From: Enterococcus hermanniensis
GTDB lineage: Bacteria; Bacillota; Bacilli; Lactobacillales; Enterococcaceae
Length of the DNA: 64,000 nt
Direction of reading: 5' to 3'
Assembly: GCF_001885945.1 (NCBI RefSeq)
Contig: NZ_JXKQ01000007.1
Coordinates: forward strand, 62,000 to 125,999
Shown: one piece after another, positions 34,888 through 43,905 of the stretch
Layout: each line of letters starts with the position of its first letter
How positions within the stretch are numbered: the stretch's first letter is position 1
Translations under genes and position numbers: made by a program
The notes under the pieces: model-generated
Database searches by the model: none
Told to the model about the DNA's origin: nothing
Seen by the model: the letters and a program-made list of their open reading frames with translations, nothing else

Positions 34888-35322
34888 TTATTTGATTTTA
34901 TAAACTAGATTCAAATAATTCTCGTCTTTATTTTCAAAGGTTATTTCATCAAGCACTTTCCAGCCTCTCTTTAAATAGAAGCTAAGTCCTGATTGATTCT
35001 TCGATAGGCATTTTAAGGACATTTGATGATTCACCTGCTTTTTTGCTTGCTCTAAAAGAAGTGTCCCAATCCCTAAGCCCACTTTATTGGGGTCAACAAA
35101 TAGACAATGAATAAAAGAATCCTCAAGATAGATAGAAATAAAGCCAATAATTTTATCTTCCTCTACAGCAACTAGGACTTTTTCTCCTAGCGTATCATTA
35201 TCAAAATCAGCTAATTTGAACTCAGCAGGGTCCTGCCAATAAAATGCTCGCCTTCGACTGACGAGATATAATTTTCTTAGCCCATTCCGTTGAAATTCTT
35301 GCATATCATTTACGATAATCAA
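34888..35322 (-). CDS. GNAT family N-acetyltransferase
   Basis: A 144-residue acetyltransferase: IIGFISIYLEDSFIHCLFVDPNKVGLGIGTLLLEQAKKQ holds the acetyl-CoA motif (Q/R-x-x-G-x-G/A form, here VGLGIGT), and LSFYLKRGWKVLDE is the late strand. TTG start with AGAGGGG at proper distance. Substrate unknown. Confidence 0.85.
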   Translation of the reverse strand: MIIVNDMQEFQRNGLRKLYLVSRRRAFYWQDPAEFKLADFDNDTLGEKVLVAVEEDKIIGFISIYLEDSFIHCLFVDPNKVGLGIGTLLLEQAKKQVNHQMSLKCLSKNQSGLSFYLKRGWKVLDEITFENKDENYLNLVYKIK

Positions 35323-35472
35323 AAAGCGCCCCTCTTTCTATGATTTCATTTAATTTATATTCTAAATTGAAATTGTTCAGTTGGTACATTGTTTTTTGGT
35401 GTAGATAATTAGTTTTGTTATCAGGATATCATTTAACATAAAATAATCAATCCTAGGTATACATTCCTTTAT

Positions 35473-35566
35473 CGAGTTAGGCCCTTTACTGTATTTAATA
35501 ATTTTGATATAGAACATAAACTTTCATTCTAACCTATTGACAGTCGCTTCATACGACTGCTTTTTT
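35473..35566 (+). ncRNA. Putative sRNA, paralogue of the locus at 36193
   Basis: A TTAACA -35-like box (35433-35438) and TATACA (35458-35463), then GAGTTAGGCCCTTTACT, 55 bases later CTAACC, then TTGACA and a terminator (CAGTCG and CGACTG arms, six T). The same order and spacing occur at 36193-36290. No open frame is shared. The wide promoter spacer (19) lowers confidence. Confidence 0.55.
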
Positions 35567-35603
35567 GTATTCATTTACATTAAATAAACTTAAAATTTAA
35601 CAA

Positions 35604-35628
35604 TAAAAAAGACCACTATCAAGTGGTC
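35604..35628 (-). terminator. Terminator of the membrane protein gene
   Basis: GACCACT and AGTGGTC arms, then TTTTTT on the minus strand. Confidence 0.8.
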
Positions 35629-35635
35629 GCTAAAA

Positions 35636-35980
35636 CTAATTATATAAGTAACGAGTAGCGATATACGCGAGTACTGGTAATAAAAATAAAAAGATAATTA
35701 TAGCTAAGATTGCTAAAATAATTGAAACGATTCCCGCACGATTCCATGTCTGCTGCACCGCTAAAAATGTCTCAACATCTTCATAGTTCCCTTTTTGCCA
35801 AGCCCATTCATTTCCTTTGAAACCACAAACAAAAACCCAAATAATGTTAAAAACTGGAATCAAACATAGCAAAGGCAAATATGTTTTATTCCCAAACCCC
35901 CAAGTGATATTGTACATAAATGCTCCCCAATTCCATCCTTTGATTGCTTGAGGTATTTCATCACCATATTGTTCGTTCAT
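35636..35980 (-). CDS. Small membrane protein
   Basis: A 114-residue protein with two or three helices. The segment IKGWNWGAFMYNITWGFGNKTYLPLLCLIPVFNIIWVFVCGFKGNEWAW is found in a widespread family of unknown function near DUF2628. Good AGGAGG site. Function unknown. Confidence 0.78.
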   Translation of the reverse strand: MNEQYGDEIPQAIKGWNWGAFMYNITWGFGNKTYLPLLCLIPVFNIIWVFVCGFKGNEWAWQKGNYEDVETFLAVQQTWNRAGIVSIILAILAIIIFLFLLPVLAYIATRYLYN

Positions 35981-36157
35981 TAAAACTCCTCCTTTATAAG
36001 CACAACTCCATCATAACAAAATCAATTCTACAAAAAAAGCGTTATCAACAGTTTATATTATTTAACCGTTAATAACGCTTTATCAAAGTAAAAAATACTT
36101 ATTTATAGTTTTTATTTTACGAATTTATCTTAAAATAATTTTTTTGATGTTTTTTAT

Positions 36158-36186
36158 TTAACAAATAAGTTCTTTAGCATTATACT
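36158..36186 (+). promoter_or_regulatory. Promoter of the sRNA at 36193
   Basis: TTAACA at 36158-36163, a 17-base spacer, TATACT at 36181-36186. No protein frame follows. Confidence 0.65.
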
Positions 36187-36192
36187 ATCCAC

Positions 36193-36290
36193 TGAGTTAG
36201 TTCCTTTCCTTTGTTTAACGAATATGTCATTGTCATTCACACTTTCACGTTCTAACTCATTGACAACTGTTTTTAAACAGTTGTTTTTTT
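36193..36290 (+). ncRNA. Putative sRNA, about 98 bases
   Basis: A clear promoter is followed by GAGTTAG (36194-36200), which can pair with CTAACTC (36252-36258), closing a large loop with a UUCCUUUCCUUU tract that could pair with ribosome binding sites. A terminator follows: CAACTGT and ACAGTTG arms, seven T. A diverged copy lies at 35473-35566. Confidence 0.65.
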
Positions 36291-36379
36291 ATTAAAAAAT
36301 TTTCTCTTCAGTTTCATTTAAGTTTTGACAACTATAGTAGCGATAGTCAATCAAATAAATTTTCTGACTGCTGTCTTAT

Positions 36380-36474
36380 GTGGATGAACTTGGTGTTTTT
36401 GCTTAGCGATGAAACTCAAAACGTTTGTTTGTTTCATTACAATTAAGCTGCAGGTTCGATTCCTGTCTTCCACG
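36380..36474 (+). ncRNA. tRNA-like RNA (copy B), beside selC
   Basis: It begins with the same 20 bases as copy A. GTGGATG (36380-36386) pairs with CTTCCAC (36467-36473) with one mismatch. The mini D-arm AAC-TTGGT-GTT follows. The T-arm GCAGG-TTCGATT-CCTGT is at 36450-36466, joined to the acceptor with no gap. Between them lie 12 more bases than in A, with nested pairings GCTTA/TAAGC and ATGAAAC/GTTTCAT; a seven-base loop TCAAAAC on an AAAC/GTTT stem is also possible. CCA is not encoded. Not a standard tRNA. Confidence 0.55.
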
Positions 36475-36501
36475 TTTCATTAAAAAAACAGATTTGACAA
36501 T

Positions 36502-36531
36502 AAAAAAGCCAACTATCAAAGATAGTTGGCT
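36502..36531 (-). terminator. Terminator of selC
   Basis: AGCCAACTATC and GATAGTTGGCT arms, three-base loop, TTTTTT on the minus strand. Confidence 0.82.
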
Positions 36532-36543
36532 AAAATTTCTAAT

Positions 36544-36640
36544 TGGCGGGAATGTGTAGGAATCGAACCTACCCAAGAAGCTCTTAACTCCTCATACTGG
36601 TTTTGAAGACCAGAGGGCACACCAGAACCCATCCACTCCC
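36544..36640 (-). tRNA. selC: tRNA-Sec (anticodon UCA)
   Basis: Ninety-seven bases including an encoded CCA. The anticodon arm is CTGGT-CTTCAAA-ACCAG with UCA. The long variable arm, the GGG/CCC D-stem extended as in tRNA-Sec, and the T-arm GTAGG-TTCGATT-CCTAC are present. The acceptor GGGAGTG pairs with CATTCCC, and the eighth position is G opposite A, giving an imperfect 8+5 arrangement. It is charged with serine, turned into selenocysteine by SelA, and delivered to UGA by SelB. It lies 9 kb from the sel operon. Confidence 0.95.
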
Positions 36641-36698
36641 GAAGCAAGATAATCATACCATGGATTTAAAGGGTTATCAATAACAAATAAAAAAGAAA

Positions 36699-36741
36699 AA
36701 AGAAAGAAAATTCCTTACTTACAGAAGTTCTTTCTTTTTTT
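36699..36741 (-). terminator. Terminator of the DUF1622 gene
   Basis: AAAGAAAGAA and TTCTTTCTTT arms, T run on both strands. Confidence 0.65.
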
Positions 36742-36781
36742 AAATTACTAATATCAAAATCACAGATAATTTTTCTACTAC

Positions 36782-37135
36782 TTATTGTCCTTCTGAAAAT
36801 TCACTGATTTCTTTATTTAAAAAATAAGAAATCACTGTTCGGATAATGACGATCAAAGCTAGTTTAATAATGTCTTGAAATGTCGGTTTAATGATCGATT
36901 CAATAATATCTGCTACGATCAAAAATTCTAAACTTAATAAGATATAACTTCCTAAATACGCTTTGATAAATTTATTTCGCGTTAAAACAGATGGAAATTT
37001 ATTCTTAGTTTTTGCTTGAATCAACTTTATAAATGACATAATTGCGCCAAAAACAATAATACCAATCGATAATACATCTAAGACTAAAACAAATGGGTGG
37101 ACGATATTTTGGATAATACTATCAAAATCAACCAT
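36782..37135 (-). CDS. DUF1622 family membrane protein
   Basis: A 117-residue protein with three helices; SYILLSLEFLIVADIIESIIKPTFQDIIKLALIVIIRTVISYFLNKEI is the DUF1622 core. Function unknown. Good GGGAGAGG site before the ATG. Single gene. Confidence 0.85.
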   Translation of the reverse strand: MVDFDSIIQNIVHPFVLVLDVLSIGIIVFGAIMSFIKLIQAKTKNKFPSVLTRNKFIKAYLGSYILLSLEFLIVADIIESIIKPTFQDIIKLALIVIIRTVISYFLNKEISEFSEGQ

Positions 37136-37214
37136 AATTCCTCTCCCTTTTACGATACTTTTATCTTTATTCTAAGCTGAATAAATTATCGAAGCAACTA
37201 ATTATCCTTTTTAT

Positions 37215-37250
37215 AAAAAATAAGAAGCCTTAAAAAGGCTCCTTATTTTT
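37215..37250 (-). terminator. Terminator of ltaS
   Basis: AAATAAGGAGCCTT and AAGGCTTCTTATTTTT arms. Confidence 0.78.
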
Positions 37251-39316
37251 TATTTAATTGATGGATAAAGGTCAGCGGTTGTTTTGTTGCCATTTTTAGA
37301 AAATACGCTGGTCGACTTATTGCCTTTAGCTTTTTCAATTGCCGCATTTTTCTTATCCAAATTCTTATAGTCAAAATCTTTTGGATCTATCGGTGAAAAA
37401 CCTTCTGGCGTATAGAATCGCAATAGATTTTCCTGATTCAATTTATCAGACAAGCTCAATGCTTCTTTGACTTGTTGTTGTTTCTTATCAATATCCGAGG
37501 TAATCCCCAATTTATCAGTATCAACAACTTCACCTGTTTTATTATCATAAGTTTGGCCGCTTAACTCAGTATAATTAGGTGTCACAAAATCACCATTCCT
37601 GAATGCCACCGTCTGATCATGTTGAGAGGAGAATAAATCTGTCCCAAATTGAATATATTTAGAACTATCAACTCCTACCAAATGTAGTAACGTTGGCAAC
37701 ACATCGATTTCACCACCGTATTGATGTTGAATTCCTCCTTTGGTATATCCCGGAATATGGAACATCAATGGGACACGTTGCATTTGAGCGTCATCAAATT
37801 TACTCCAGGTTGCAGGATCTTTACCTAAGGCTTTCGCTAAATCTTTATTATTACTATCTGAAATCCCAAAATGGTCTCCATAAATCATAAAGATCGAATT
37901 TTGATAAATACCAGAAGCTTTAAGATAATCAAAGAATTGACGTAAAGATTCATCTAAATAATGAGCTGTTCGAACATAATCATCAACAGTACTATCTCCC
38001 GTATTCAATGATGGAAAATTGAAATTCTTATCATCGGTTAAGTAAGGTGTGTGATTGGTTACAGTTAAGAACTTCGCATAAAATGGTTGTTGCAAATGTT
38101 CTAAATTCCCTACAGATTCTTTCAATAAATCTTTATCTAAAATACCATACCCTAAACTTTCATCTGAAGAGTTAAAGTATGAACGATCAAAGAAATTTTG
38201 ATAGCCTAGGTTTTTATATACATGGTCACGATTCCAGAAACTACCGACATTTCCATGGAACACAGCACTAGTATAACCTGACTGTTGATTCAAAATTGCT
38301 GGCGCTGCTTGGAAGGTATTATCCGATCCAAGTTGCGTAAACAACGATCCTTGCGGCAACCCAAAGGTACTAGTTTCTAACATGTTTTCAGCATCACTGG
38401 TTTTACCTTGTCCCACTTCATGGAAGAAATTATCAAAAGCCAAGGTTTGCTGGTTATCATTTTCTAAACTATTTAAAAATGGTGTGACTTCTTGACCATC
38501 AACTTTCATATTGATCAAAAATTGTTGGAAACTTTCCAAATGGATTACGATAATGTTTTTACCCTTAGCAATACCATATTTGCTTGAATCCGGCGCTGCA
38601 TAATGACTCTTCGTGTATTTCAACACATCGGTTAACCCATTGCTTGAAGCATGAGCTCGAACACTATTGGTTTGTTCTGTTTTAATGCCATCATAAATCG
38701 TAAATGCGTCTAAGCCTAAGTATTTTACAATATACGAACGATCAAACGTCCGTTGCAACAATTGAGGACGATTGGCTTCACTCAATGACAAGTTCACAGA
38801 AAATATCAATGCCGACAGACAACTGATTGCCACTGCAAAGGACTTGCGAACGGGTTTACTGATGATTTCTTTTCGTTTTGCAAAGATGTAAATCAAAATG
38901 CCTAAGAAGGCGAGAATATCGATCCAATACAAAATGTCATGAACCTTCATTAAGGAAAATGAACTTCCCGAAATCCCCTGTGAAACTTTTGAAAATCCTA
39001 AAACTGATTTTATCGTGACAAAGTCCGTAAACTCACGATAAAAAATCACATTGAGGTACAAGATCAAGGTGTTGAAAAGATCCAACAGAAATAATGTGAT
39101 TAATGCTGGTTTGATTCTTTTGATATACAGGAATACTCCGAAAATCAATAACGTTGTCGCAATAGGATTGATCCATAAAATGAAATACTGGATCGACCCT
39201 TGTACACCTAATGAAAAATCGGTGTAATAGGCGAAAATCGTTTTTGCCCAGAATAGTACGCTGACTACCAATAAGATAACCCAACGGTTGGTAAAAGCTT
39301 GCTTTATCCGGTTCAT
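37250..39316 (-). CDS. ltaS: Lipoteichoic acid synthase family protein
   Basis: About 688 residues: five N-terminal helices (1-200), then an extracellular sulfatase-fold domain. The catalytic Thr is in EVGQGKTSDAENMLETS, with IVIHLESFQ, YGDHFGISD, and FHGNVGSFWNRD as further metal or phosphate site motifs. It polymerises glycerol phosphate from phosphatidylglycerol onto the lipoteichoic acid anchor, releasing diacylglycerol. The start at 39316 (MNRIKQAFTNRW) fits the family; an upstream frame adds 18 residues. No teichoic genes are adjacent. Confidence 0.93.
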   Translation of the reverse strand: MNRIKQAFTNRWVILLVVSVLFWAKTIFAYYTDFSLGVQGSIQYFILWINPIATTLLIFGVFLYIKRIKPALITLFLLDLFNTLILYLNVIFYREFTDFVTIKSVLGFSKVSQGISGSSFSLMKVHDILYWIDILAFLGILIYIFAKRKEIISKPVRKSFAVAISCLSALIFSVNLSLSEANRPQLLQRTFDRSYIVKYLGLDAFTIYDGIKTEQTNSVRAHASSNGLTDVLKYTKSHYAAPDSSKYGIAKGKNIIVIHLESFQQFLINMKVDGQEVTPFLNSLENDNQQTLAFDNFFHEVGQGKTSDAENMLETSTFGLPQGSLFTQLGSDNTFQAAPAILNQQSGYTSAVFHGNVGSFWNRDHVYKNLGYQNFFDRSYFNSSDESLGYGILDKDLLKESVGNLEHLQQPFYAKFLTVTNHTPYLTDDKNFNFPSLNTGDSTVDDYVRTAHYLDESLRQFFDYLKASGIYQNSIFMIYGDHFGISDSNNKDLAKALGKDPATWSKFDDAQMQRVPLMFHIPGYTKGGIQHQYGGEIDVLPTLLHLVGVDSSKYIQFGTDLFSSQHDQTVAFRNGDFVTPNYTELSGQTYDNKTGEVVDTDKLGITSDIDKKQQQVKEALSLSDKLNQENLLRFYTPEGFSPIDPKDFDYKNLDKKNAAIEKAKGNKSTSVFSKNGNKTTADLYPSIK

Positions 39317-39707
39317 CCGGAACACTTCTTTCTCTATTAAATTGTCCGTTTCTACTATAACAGATTTCAAAAAATATGCATTTTTATTTAGTAAAAAAAC
39401 ACTGTTTTTTAAAAATTTTAAAACTTATATATATACTTCCTAAAAATTAACGATACGACCGCTATTTTGCTAGCTTTGTAAAGCTAAATGAAAATTTTCT
39501 GAGACACAAAAAATTCACATTCTTAATATTTATCCATAAAATAACAGTTATAAGCTGCTGTATTTAGCTCCTCATTTTACTACTTGGAGGTTTGCTTATT
39601 CGTCAATAATTATTTTTAAATATAATCGTCCTTTTAGCAAGCGGATATTTTTATCTTTCTGAGCGTTTCTGTTATGGTAAATTTATCAAGAAAAAGGAGG
39701 ACTCATC
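39317..39707. other. AT-rich gap without recognised gene
   Basis: Divergent region between ltaS and the DJ-1 family gene. It has short AT palindromes and must hold both promoters, but I cannot assign boxes with confidence. Confidence 0.5.
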
Positions 39708-40232
39708 TTGCGTTTAGAAAACAAAAAAGTTATCGCACTGGTTGATAATGACTTTGAAGATTTAGAACTTTGGTACCCTGTCCACCGTGTTAGAGAAGAA
39801 GGTGCTCAAGTTGATTTAGTTGGCGCAGAAGCTCATAAAACATATACGGGAAAATATGGCGTTCCTGCGGAATCTGACTATGCATTTAGTGATATCAATG
39901 TTGCTGACTATGATGCTATCCTTGTCCCCGGTGGTTGGGCACCAGACAAATTACGTCGTTTTCCTGAAGTCATCTCATTTGTACAAAGAATGGACCAAGA
40001 AGAAAAAATTATTGGCCAAATTTGTCATGCAGGTTGGGTGTTGATTTCTGCCGATATTCTTAAAGGGAAGCAAGTCACAAGTACACCTGGTATTAAAGAT
40101 GATATGACAAATGCCGGAGCTACCTGGATTGATACACCGGTTGTAACTGACGGGCACATTGTTTCTAGTCGACGTCCGCCAGATCTTCCTGACTACATGC
40201 GTGAATTTATCGCCGTTTTAGAGAAAAAATAG
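39708..40232 (+). CDS. DJ-1/PfpI family (type 1 glutamine amidotransferase-like) protein
   Basis: A 174-residue protein. ILVPGGWAPDKLRR and the nucleophile elbow IGQICHAGWVLISADIL (Cys near residue 105, followed by His) mark the PfpI/YhbO group, linked to repair of glycated proteins or to chaperone and protease activity. TTG start with AAGGAGG before it. It converges on ohrR. Confidence 0.88.
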   Translation: MRLENKKVIALVDNDFEDLELWYPVHRVREEGAQVDLVGAEAHKTYTGKYGVPAESDYAFSDINVADYDAILVPGGWAPDKLRRFPEVISFVQRMDQEEKIIGQICHAGWVLISADILKGKQVTSTPGIKDDMTNAGATWIDTPVVTDGHIVSSRRPPDLPDYMREFIAVLEKK

Positions 40233-40238
40233 CAAAAC

Positions 40239-40278
40239 AATAAGCCCAAAAGAATAGTCATTCTTTTGGGCTTATTTT
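40239..40278. terminator. Bidirectional terminator
   Basis: AATAAGCCCAAAAGAAT and ATTCTTTTGGGCTTATT arms, nearly perfect, between convergent genes. Confidence 0.88.
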
Positions 40279-40738
40279 AATTATTAGAAATACTTTGGAC
40301 TAGTTTTGTGCTTAAACGTTGCAATAGCAAAAGTTCCTCTTCAGCAAGCGGAAGAAACTCCTGTATTTGAGCGGGAATAGTTTTCGCCTGCTCTTTTAGT
40401 CTCTGTCCACTATTTGTTAAACGAATAGTCAATAATCGTTCATCTGCTTGGTCGCGTAACCGTTGGATGAATTTTTTTGTTTCCAATTTTTTTAAAACAG
40501 GGGTTAATGTCCCTGAATCTAAGCATAATTTTTTTCCTAATTCAGTGACAGATAATGCGTCTGTTTCCCAAAGCACTAACATGACTAAATATTGCGTATA
40601 CGTCAGATTCAAAGGATCTAATAACTGTTTATAGTGTTTCGTTATTTCTCTTGAAGCAGCATACAATGGAAAGCATAATTGATTTCCTAATAATAACGCT
40701 TCATACTCATGACCTGAATCTAGTGGTTCATCTATCAT
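40277..40738 (-). CDS. ohrR: MarR family regulator OhrR
   Basis: A 153-residue winged-helix regulator. The redox-sensing Cys lies in LLLGNQLCFPLYAASREITK near residue 20, as in OhrR; the recognition helix is LDSGTLTPVLKKLETKKFI and the wing has RDQADERLL. Oxidation by organic peroxides releases it from DNA. It follows ohr by eight bases and would be translationally coupled. The OhrR box lies before ohr. Confidence 0.9.
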   Translation of the reverse strand: MIDEPLDSGHEYEALLLGNQLCFPLYAASREITKHYKQLLDPLNLTYTQYLVMLVLWETDALSVTELGKKLCLDSGTLTPVLKKLETKKFIQRLRDQADERLLTIRLTNSGQRLKEQAKTIPAQIQEFLPLAEEELLLLQRLSTKLVQSISNN

Positions 40739-40746
40739 TCTAAAAA

Positions 40747-41157
40747 TTACGCTTCGACTGCTTTGATTGTTACTTCGATATTGCCTGCTGTAGCTTTTGA
40801 ATAAGGACAAACAGTGTGAGCAATTTCTAGTAATTCTTGTGTCTCTTCTACAGACAATCCTTCAATAGATCCTTCGATCTCAACACCTAAAACAAAGCTT
40901 GATTCACTTTCAGCATACAAAGAAACTTGCGCACTGACCGTCGCTGCCCCTTCGATGCCTTTGCTTTGTTTAACGAGATCTAACGCACTATTAAAACATG
41001 CACTGTAACCGGCAGCAAAAAGTTGTTCAGGGTTAGTCGCATTTTCCACCCGTTTACCAGGAGCGGCAATATTTAATTCAAAAGAATGATCAGGACTATG
41101 AACTTCTCCAGAACGGCCACCAGTGTTAATGATTTTTGTTGAATACATTTTTTTCAT
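40747..41157 (-). CDS. ohr: Organic hydroperoxide resistance protein Ohr
   Basis: A 136-residue OsmC-fold thiol peroxidase. The two active cysteines are in YSACFNSAL and HTVCPYSKAT. It reduces organic hydroperoxides. GGAG lies ten bases before the ATG. Co-transcribed with ohrR behind a perfect operator. Confidence 0.94.
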   Translation of the reverse strand: MKKMYSTKIINTGGRSGEVHSPDHSFELNIAAPGKRVENATNPEQLFAAGYSACFNSALDLVKQSKGIEGAATVSAQVSLYAESESSFVLGVEIEGSIEGLSVEETQELLEIAHTVCPYSKATAGNIEVTIKAVEA

Positions 41158-41185
41158 ATCTCTATCACTCCATCTTATAAATTTT

Positions 41186-41202
41186 GTACAATTAAATTGT
41201 AC
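41186..41202. promoter_or_regulatory. OhrR operator
   Basis: GTACAATTAAATTGTAC is a perfect 17-base palindrome equal to the known Bacillus OhrR box, about 30 bases before ohr. Confidence 0.9.
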
Positions 41203-41250
41203 GCAATCCTTTTCTTTTATTCAATTAATCTGCTTGATCACTGATAAAAT

Positions 41251-41281
41251 AAAAAAACTTCGGCAAATGCCGAAGTTTTTT
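41251..41281 (-). terminator. Terminator of the ABC permease gene
   Basis: AAAACTTCGGCA and TGCCGAAGTTTT arms with T on both sides. Confidence 0.82.
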
Positions 41282-43082
41282 AAGCTGATTTTTTCATTAC
41301 TATTCCAGTATAGATCCAGACAGTCAGCCCATAATAAATCAAATAAAGTACTAAGAAAATTAAAAATGGTAACCATAGATTTCCATAAGGATTGCTGAGT
41401 AAACTTTTAAACATTTGCAAACCGAATAGAACATGGATCATCCCTAATAATCCTGGGACTAAAAATAAAACGCCGATTTCTTTACGGATGGAAGCCAGTA
41501 ATAGTTGGCGTCTAGCCCCGATTTTATCCAGCATATTATAGCGTTGGATATCACTTTTTGCTCCAGATAAAATCTTAAACATTAAACAACTTGCCAGCAT
41601 GGTCAAAAAGGCAATTCCTAAAAAGAAGCCCATAAATTCAAAACCAGAAAATAATGCGTTATACGTATCATAGACCAGTACTTTTTGTGAAAATCCGCTA
41701 ATATCACGGTTGATTGTTGGATTATTTTTTAGGTTTTCATCAACTAACAGTGATAATTTTGCTTTGTCTTTCATAAAGTCCGCTACATGAATGACCCGTA
41801 ATTCTGTAGGTGCTTCATTTAAGGCTGAAAAATCTGAAGGACTCAAAAATTGATGACGTTTCCCACTTTGTTCTGGAAGTTCTAGATTACGTAGTTCATC
41901 CGAAGCAGCTACATCGTTTTTCAAGGCCTGTCCATCATAATAAACCGTTTTAGTTGTACGACTAGCAATAAATTTTTTGGCTTCTAATGGATGTTGATCA
42001 AATTGTGATTGATCATAATAAACCGTATCTTGATCCTCTTTTTGAGTATAAGTTACGTCAGAAGTAGGAGTAATGTTTGCTAATTTATCCGCATCGACTT
42101 TCTGAGCATTATTTAAAACCAAGTCATAGGTAGATGTGATATTCGTCATTTTAGGTATCTCATTATGGAAACCCAGCCCTACTGTAATTGCACCAAGTGC
42201 TAAAGCAAAGAGCATCGCAACCATCGAAAGGATTTTTGTATAATCTTGGATACGGAAACTTAGTTGTGACAAAGTAAAATTATTTAATCCTTTCAAAGCT
42301 ATCTTGTCTCGATGTTTTAACAGATTTAAACCAAAAATCAAAATCGAATGAAAAACAAAATAGGTTCCCAAAACAATTGTAATTAAAGCAATCACTAACG
42401 CTAAAACGGCTAATTTCATCACTTGAGTCATCATATAATAACCAACCGCTAGTAAAACAAGCCCCGCAATCACTTCTAAGATCAAAGTGACCGTTTTACG
42501 AGTTGCCGGCGCCGGTGTTTCGCTTGCTCGTAATAAATTTAAAATCGGCTTTTTAACAATCGTCATGGCATTCACCAATGCTGCCAATAAAAATATGATC
42601 ATAAAGAATAGGATAGTAAACAGAATCCCTTTTGTACTTACTGCTGCAAAATGAGTAATTTTAAGCGCTAATTGTTTCACCAATAATTGTTGAACAACAC
42701 TGCTTAACCCAATTCCGACCACAATTCCGACCATCGTTGCTCCAATACCAACCACAAAAGTTTCGATAAAAACCATTTGAGCAATTTTGCGCCCTTTTGC
42801 ACCCAACATCATGAACATTGCATAATCTTTTTGACGCATCGACATCAAAAAGGAATTTGCATATAAAATGTAAACGAAAGTGATGATCGATAGCAATACC
42901 GTACCTAAATGAAAAATCAATACTACCGACGAAACCAAAGAATTACTTTTCAAAAAAGCTTCGTTTGTTGCTAAGCCTTCGAACATGTAAAAAATACCGG
43001 AAGCCATGACTAGTCCTGAAAATAGTAAGATATAATCTCTCAAACGGCCTTTTATTCCAGTAAGTGATAATTTTAAAAGCAT
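41280..43082 (-). CDS. ABC transporter permease, FtsX-like (BceB type)
   Basis: A 600-residue membrane protein with ten predicted helices and a large extracellular loop after about residue 315, the usual form of BceB/VraG permeases for antimicrobial-peptide detoxification. The FtsX domain DYAMFMMLGAKGRKIAQMVFIE is seen twice. It follows the ATPase by 11 bases. No BceRS-like sensor kinase and regulator gene are near. Confidence 0.9.
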   Translation of the reverse strand: MLLKLSLTGIKGRLRDYILLFSGLVMASGIFYMFEGLATNEAFLKSNSLVSSVVLIFHLGTVLLSIITFVYILYANSFLMSMRQKDYAMFMMLGAKGRKIAQMVFIETFVVGIGATMVGIVVGIGLSSVVQQLLVKQLALKITHFAAVSTKGILFTILFFMIIFLLAALVNAMTIVKKPILNLLRASETPAPATRKTVTLILEVIAGLVLLAVGYYMMTQVMKLAVLALVIALITIVLGTYFVFHSILIFGLNLLKHRDKIALKGLNNFTLSQLSFRIQDYTKILSMVAMLFALALGAITVGLGFHNEIPKMTNITSTYDLVLNNAQKVDADKLANITPTSDVTYTQKEDQDTVYYDQSQFDQHPLEAKKFIASRTTKTVYYDGQALKNDVAASDELRNLELPEQSGKRHQFLSPSDFSALNEAPTELRVIHVADFMKDKAKLSLLVDENLKNNPTINRDISGFSQKVLVYDTYNALFSGFEFMGFFLGIAFLTMLASCLMFKILSGAKSDIQRYNMLDKIGARRQLLLASIRKEIGVLFLVPGLLGMIHVLFGLQMFKSLLSNPYGNLWLPFLIFLVLYLIYYGLTVWIYTGIVMKKSA

Positions 43083-43093
43083 AAAAATCCCTC

Positions 43094-43846
43094 CTACTGT
43101 TCCAAATTACCAAGAATACTTAGAATCTGACGATAAAAAGCATCTTGTGTTTGGCCTTCGCGATTAAGTTCTTGGTAAATGACACCATCTTTGATGAATA
43201 GGATACGCCGACAATAACTAGCTGAAAAAGGATCGTGGGTAACTAATAAAATCGACACTTGATCTTTTTGATTCAACTCTTCCATTGTATCCAACAAATC
43301 ACGCGCACTATTTGAGTCCAATGCCCCTGTAGGTTCATCGCCTAATAAAATCGTTGGTTGAGTAACCAATGCCCGCGCAGCTGCGACTCGTTGTTTTTGA
43401 CCTCCAGAAATCTGTGCCGGATAGCTATTCAATATTCCGTCGATCGATAATCGCTTAGCAACTTCTGCAACCCGTCGCTGCGTTTCTTTCCCTTTGACTC
43501 CCTGTAAAGATAAGGGCACTGCGATATTTTCAGCAGCAGTTAAATTTTCTAACAAATTAAAATCTTGGAAAATAAACCCAATTTCTTTACTACGAAAATC
43601 AGCTAACTGATTGCCAGATAATTTTGTGACATCTGCTTGGTTAATGGCTATTTCTCCAGCTGTGGGTTTATCTAAAGTCGCTAATAAATTCAATAATGTT
43701 GATTTACCAGAACCCGATGCTCCCATGATACCGACAAATTCACCTTTTTCTACTTCGAAAGAAATTCCTTTCAACGCTTCTGTTTTCTTTTGATTTCCTT
43801 TTCCATACGTCTTTTTGACATTGTTGACTGAGACGATTTTTTCCAT
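43094..43846 (-). CDS. ABC transporter ATP-binding protein (BceA type)
   Basis: A 250-residue ATPase: Walker A GASGSGKSTLLN, Q-loop IFQDFNLL, signature ISGGQKQRVAAARAL, Walker B ILLGDEPTGALDS, and H-loop LVTHD. It partners the FtsX-like permease downstream. AGAGG precedes the ATG at 43846; eight extra residues upstream are not supported. Confidence 0.94.
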   Translation of the reverse strand: MEKIVSVNNVKKTYGKGNQKKTEALKGISFEVEKGEFVGIMGASGSGKSTLLNLLATLDKPTAGEIAINQADVTKLSGNQLADFRSKEIGFIFQDFNLLENLTAAENIAVPLSLQGVKGKETQRRVAEVAKRLSIDGILNSYPAQISGGQKQRVAAARALVTQPTILLGDEPTGALDSNSARDLLDTMEELNQKDQVSILLVTHDPFSASYCRRILFIKDGVIYQELNREGQTQDAFYRQILSILGNLEQ

Positions 43847-43905
43847 CGTTACACCTCTTAATTTCACGCTCTTATTCTGATAAACTAATCATTTCCTACT
43901 TTTGT

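Noticed and set aside
36193..36290. tracrRNA or CRISPR-related RNA like the one at 20.9 kb
   Set aside because: It lacks the GTTAAAATAAGG anti-repeat tail and the nexus; only promoter and terminator are alike.
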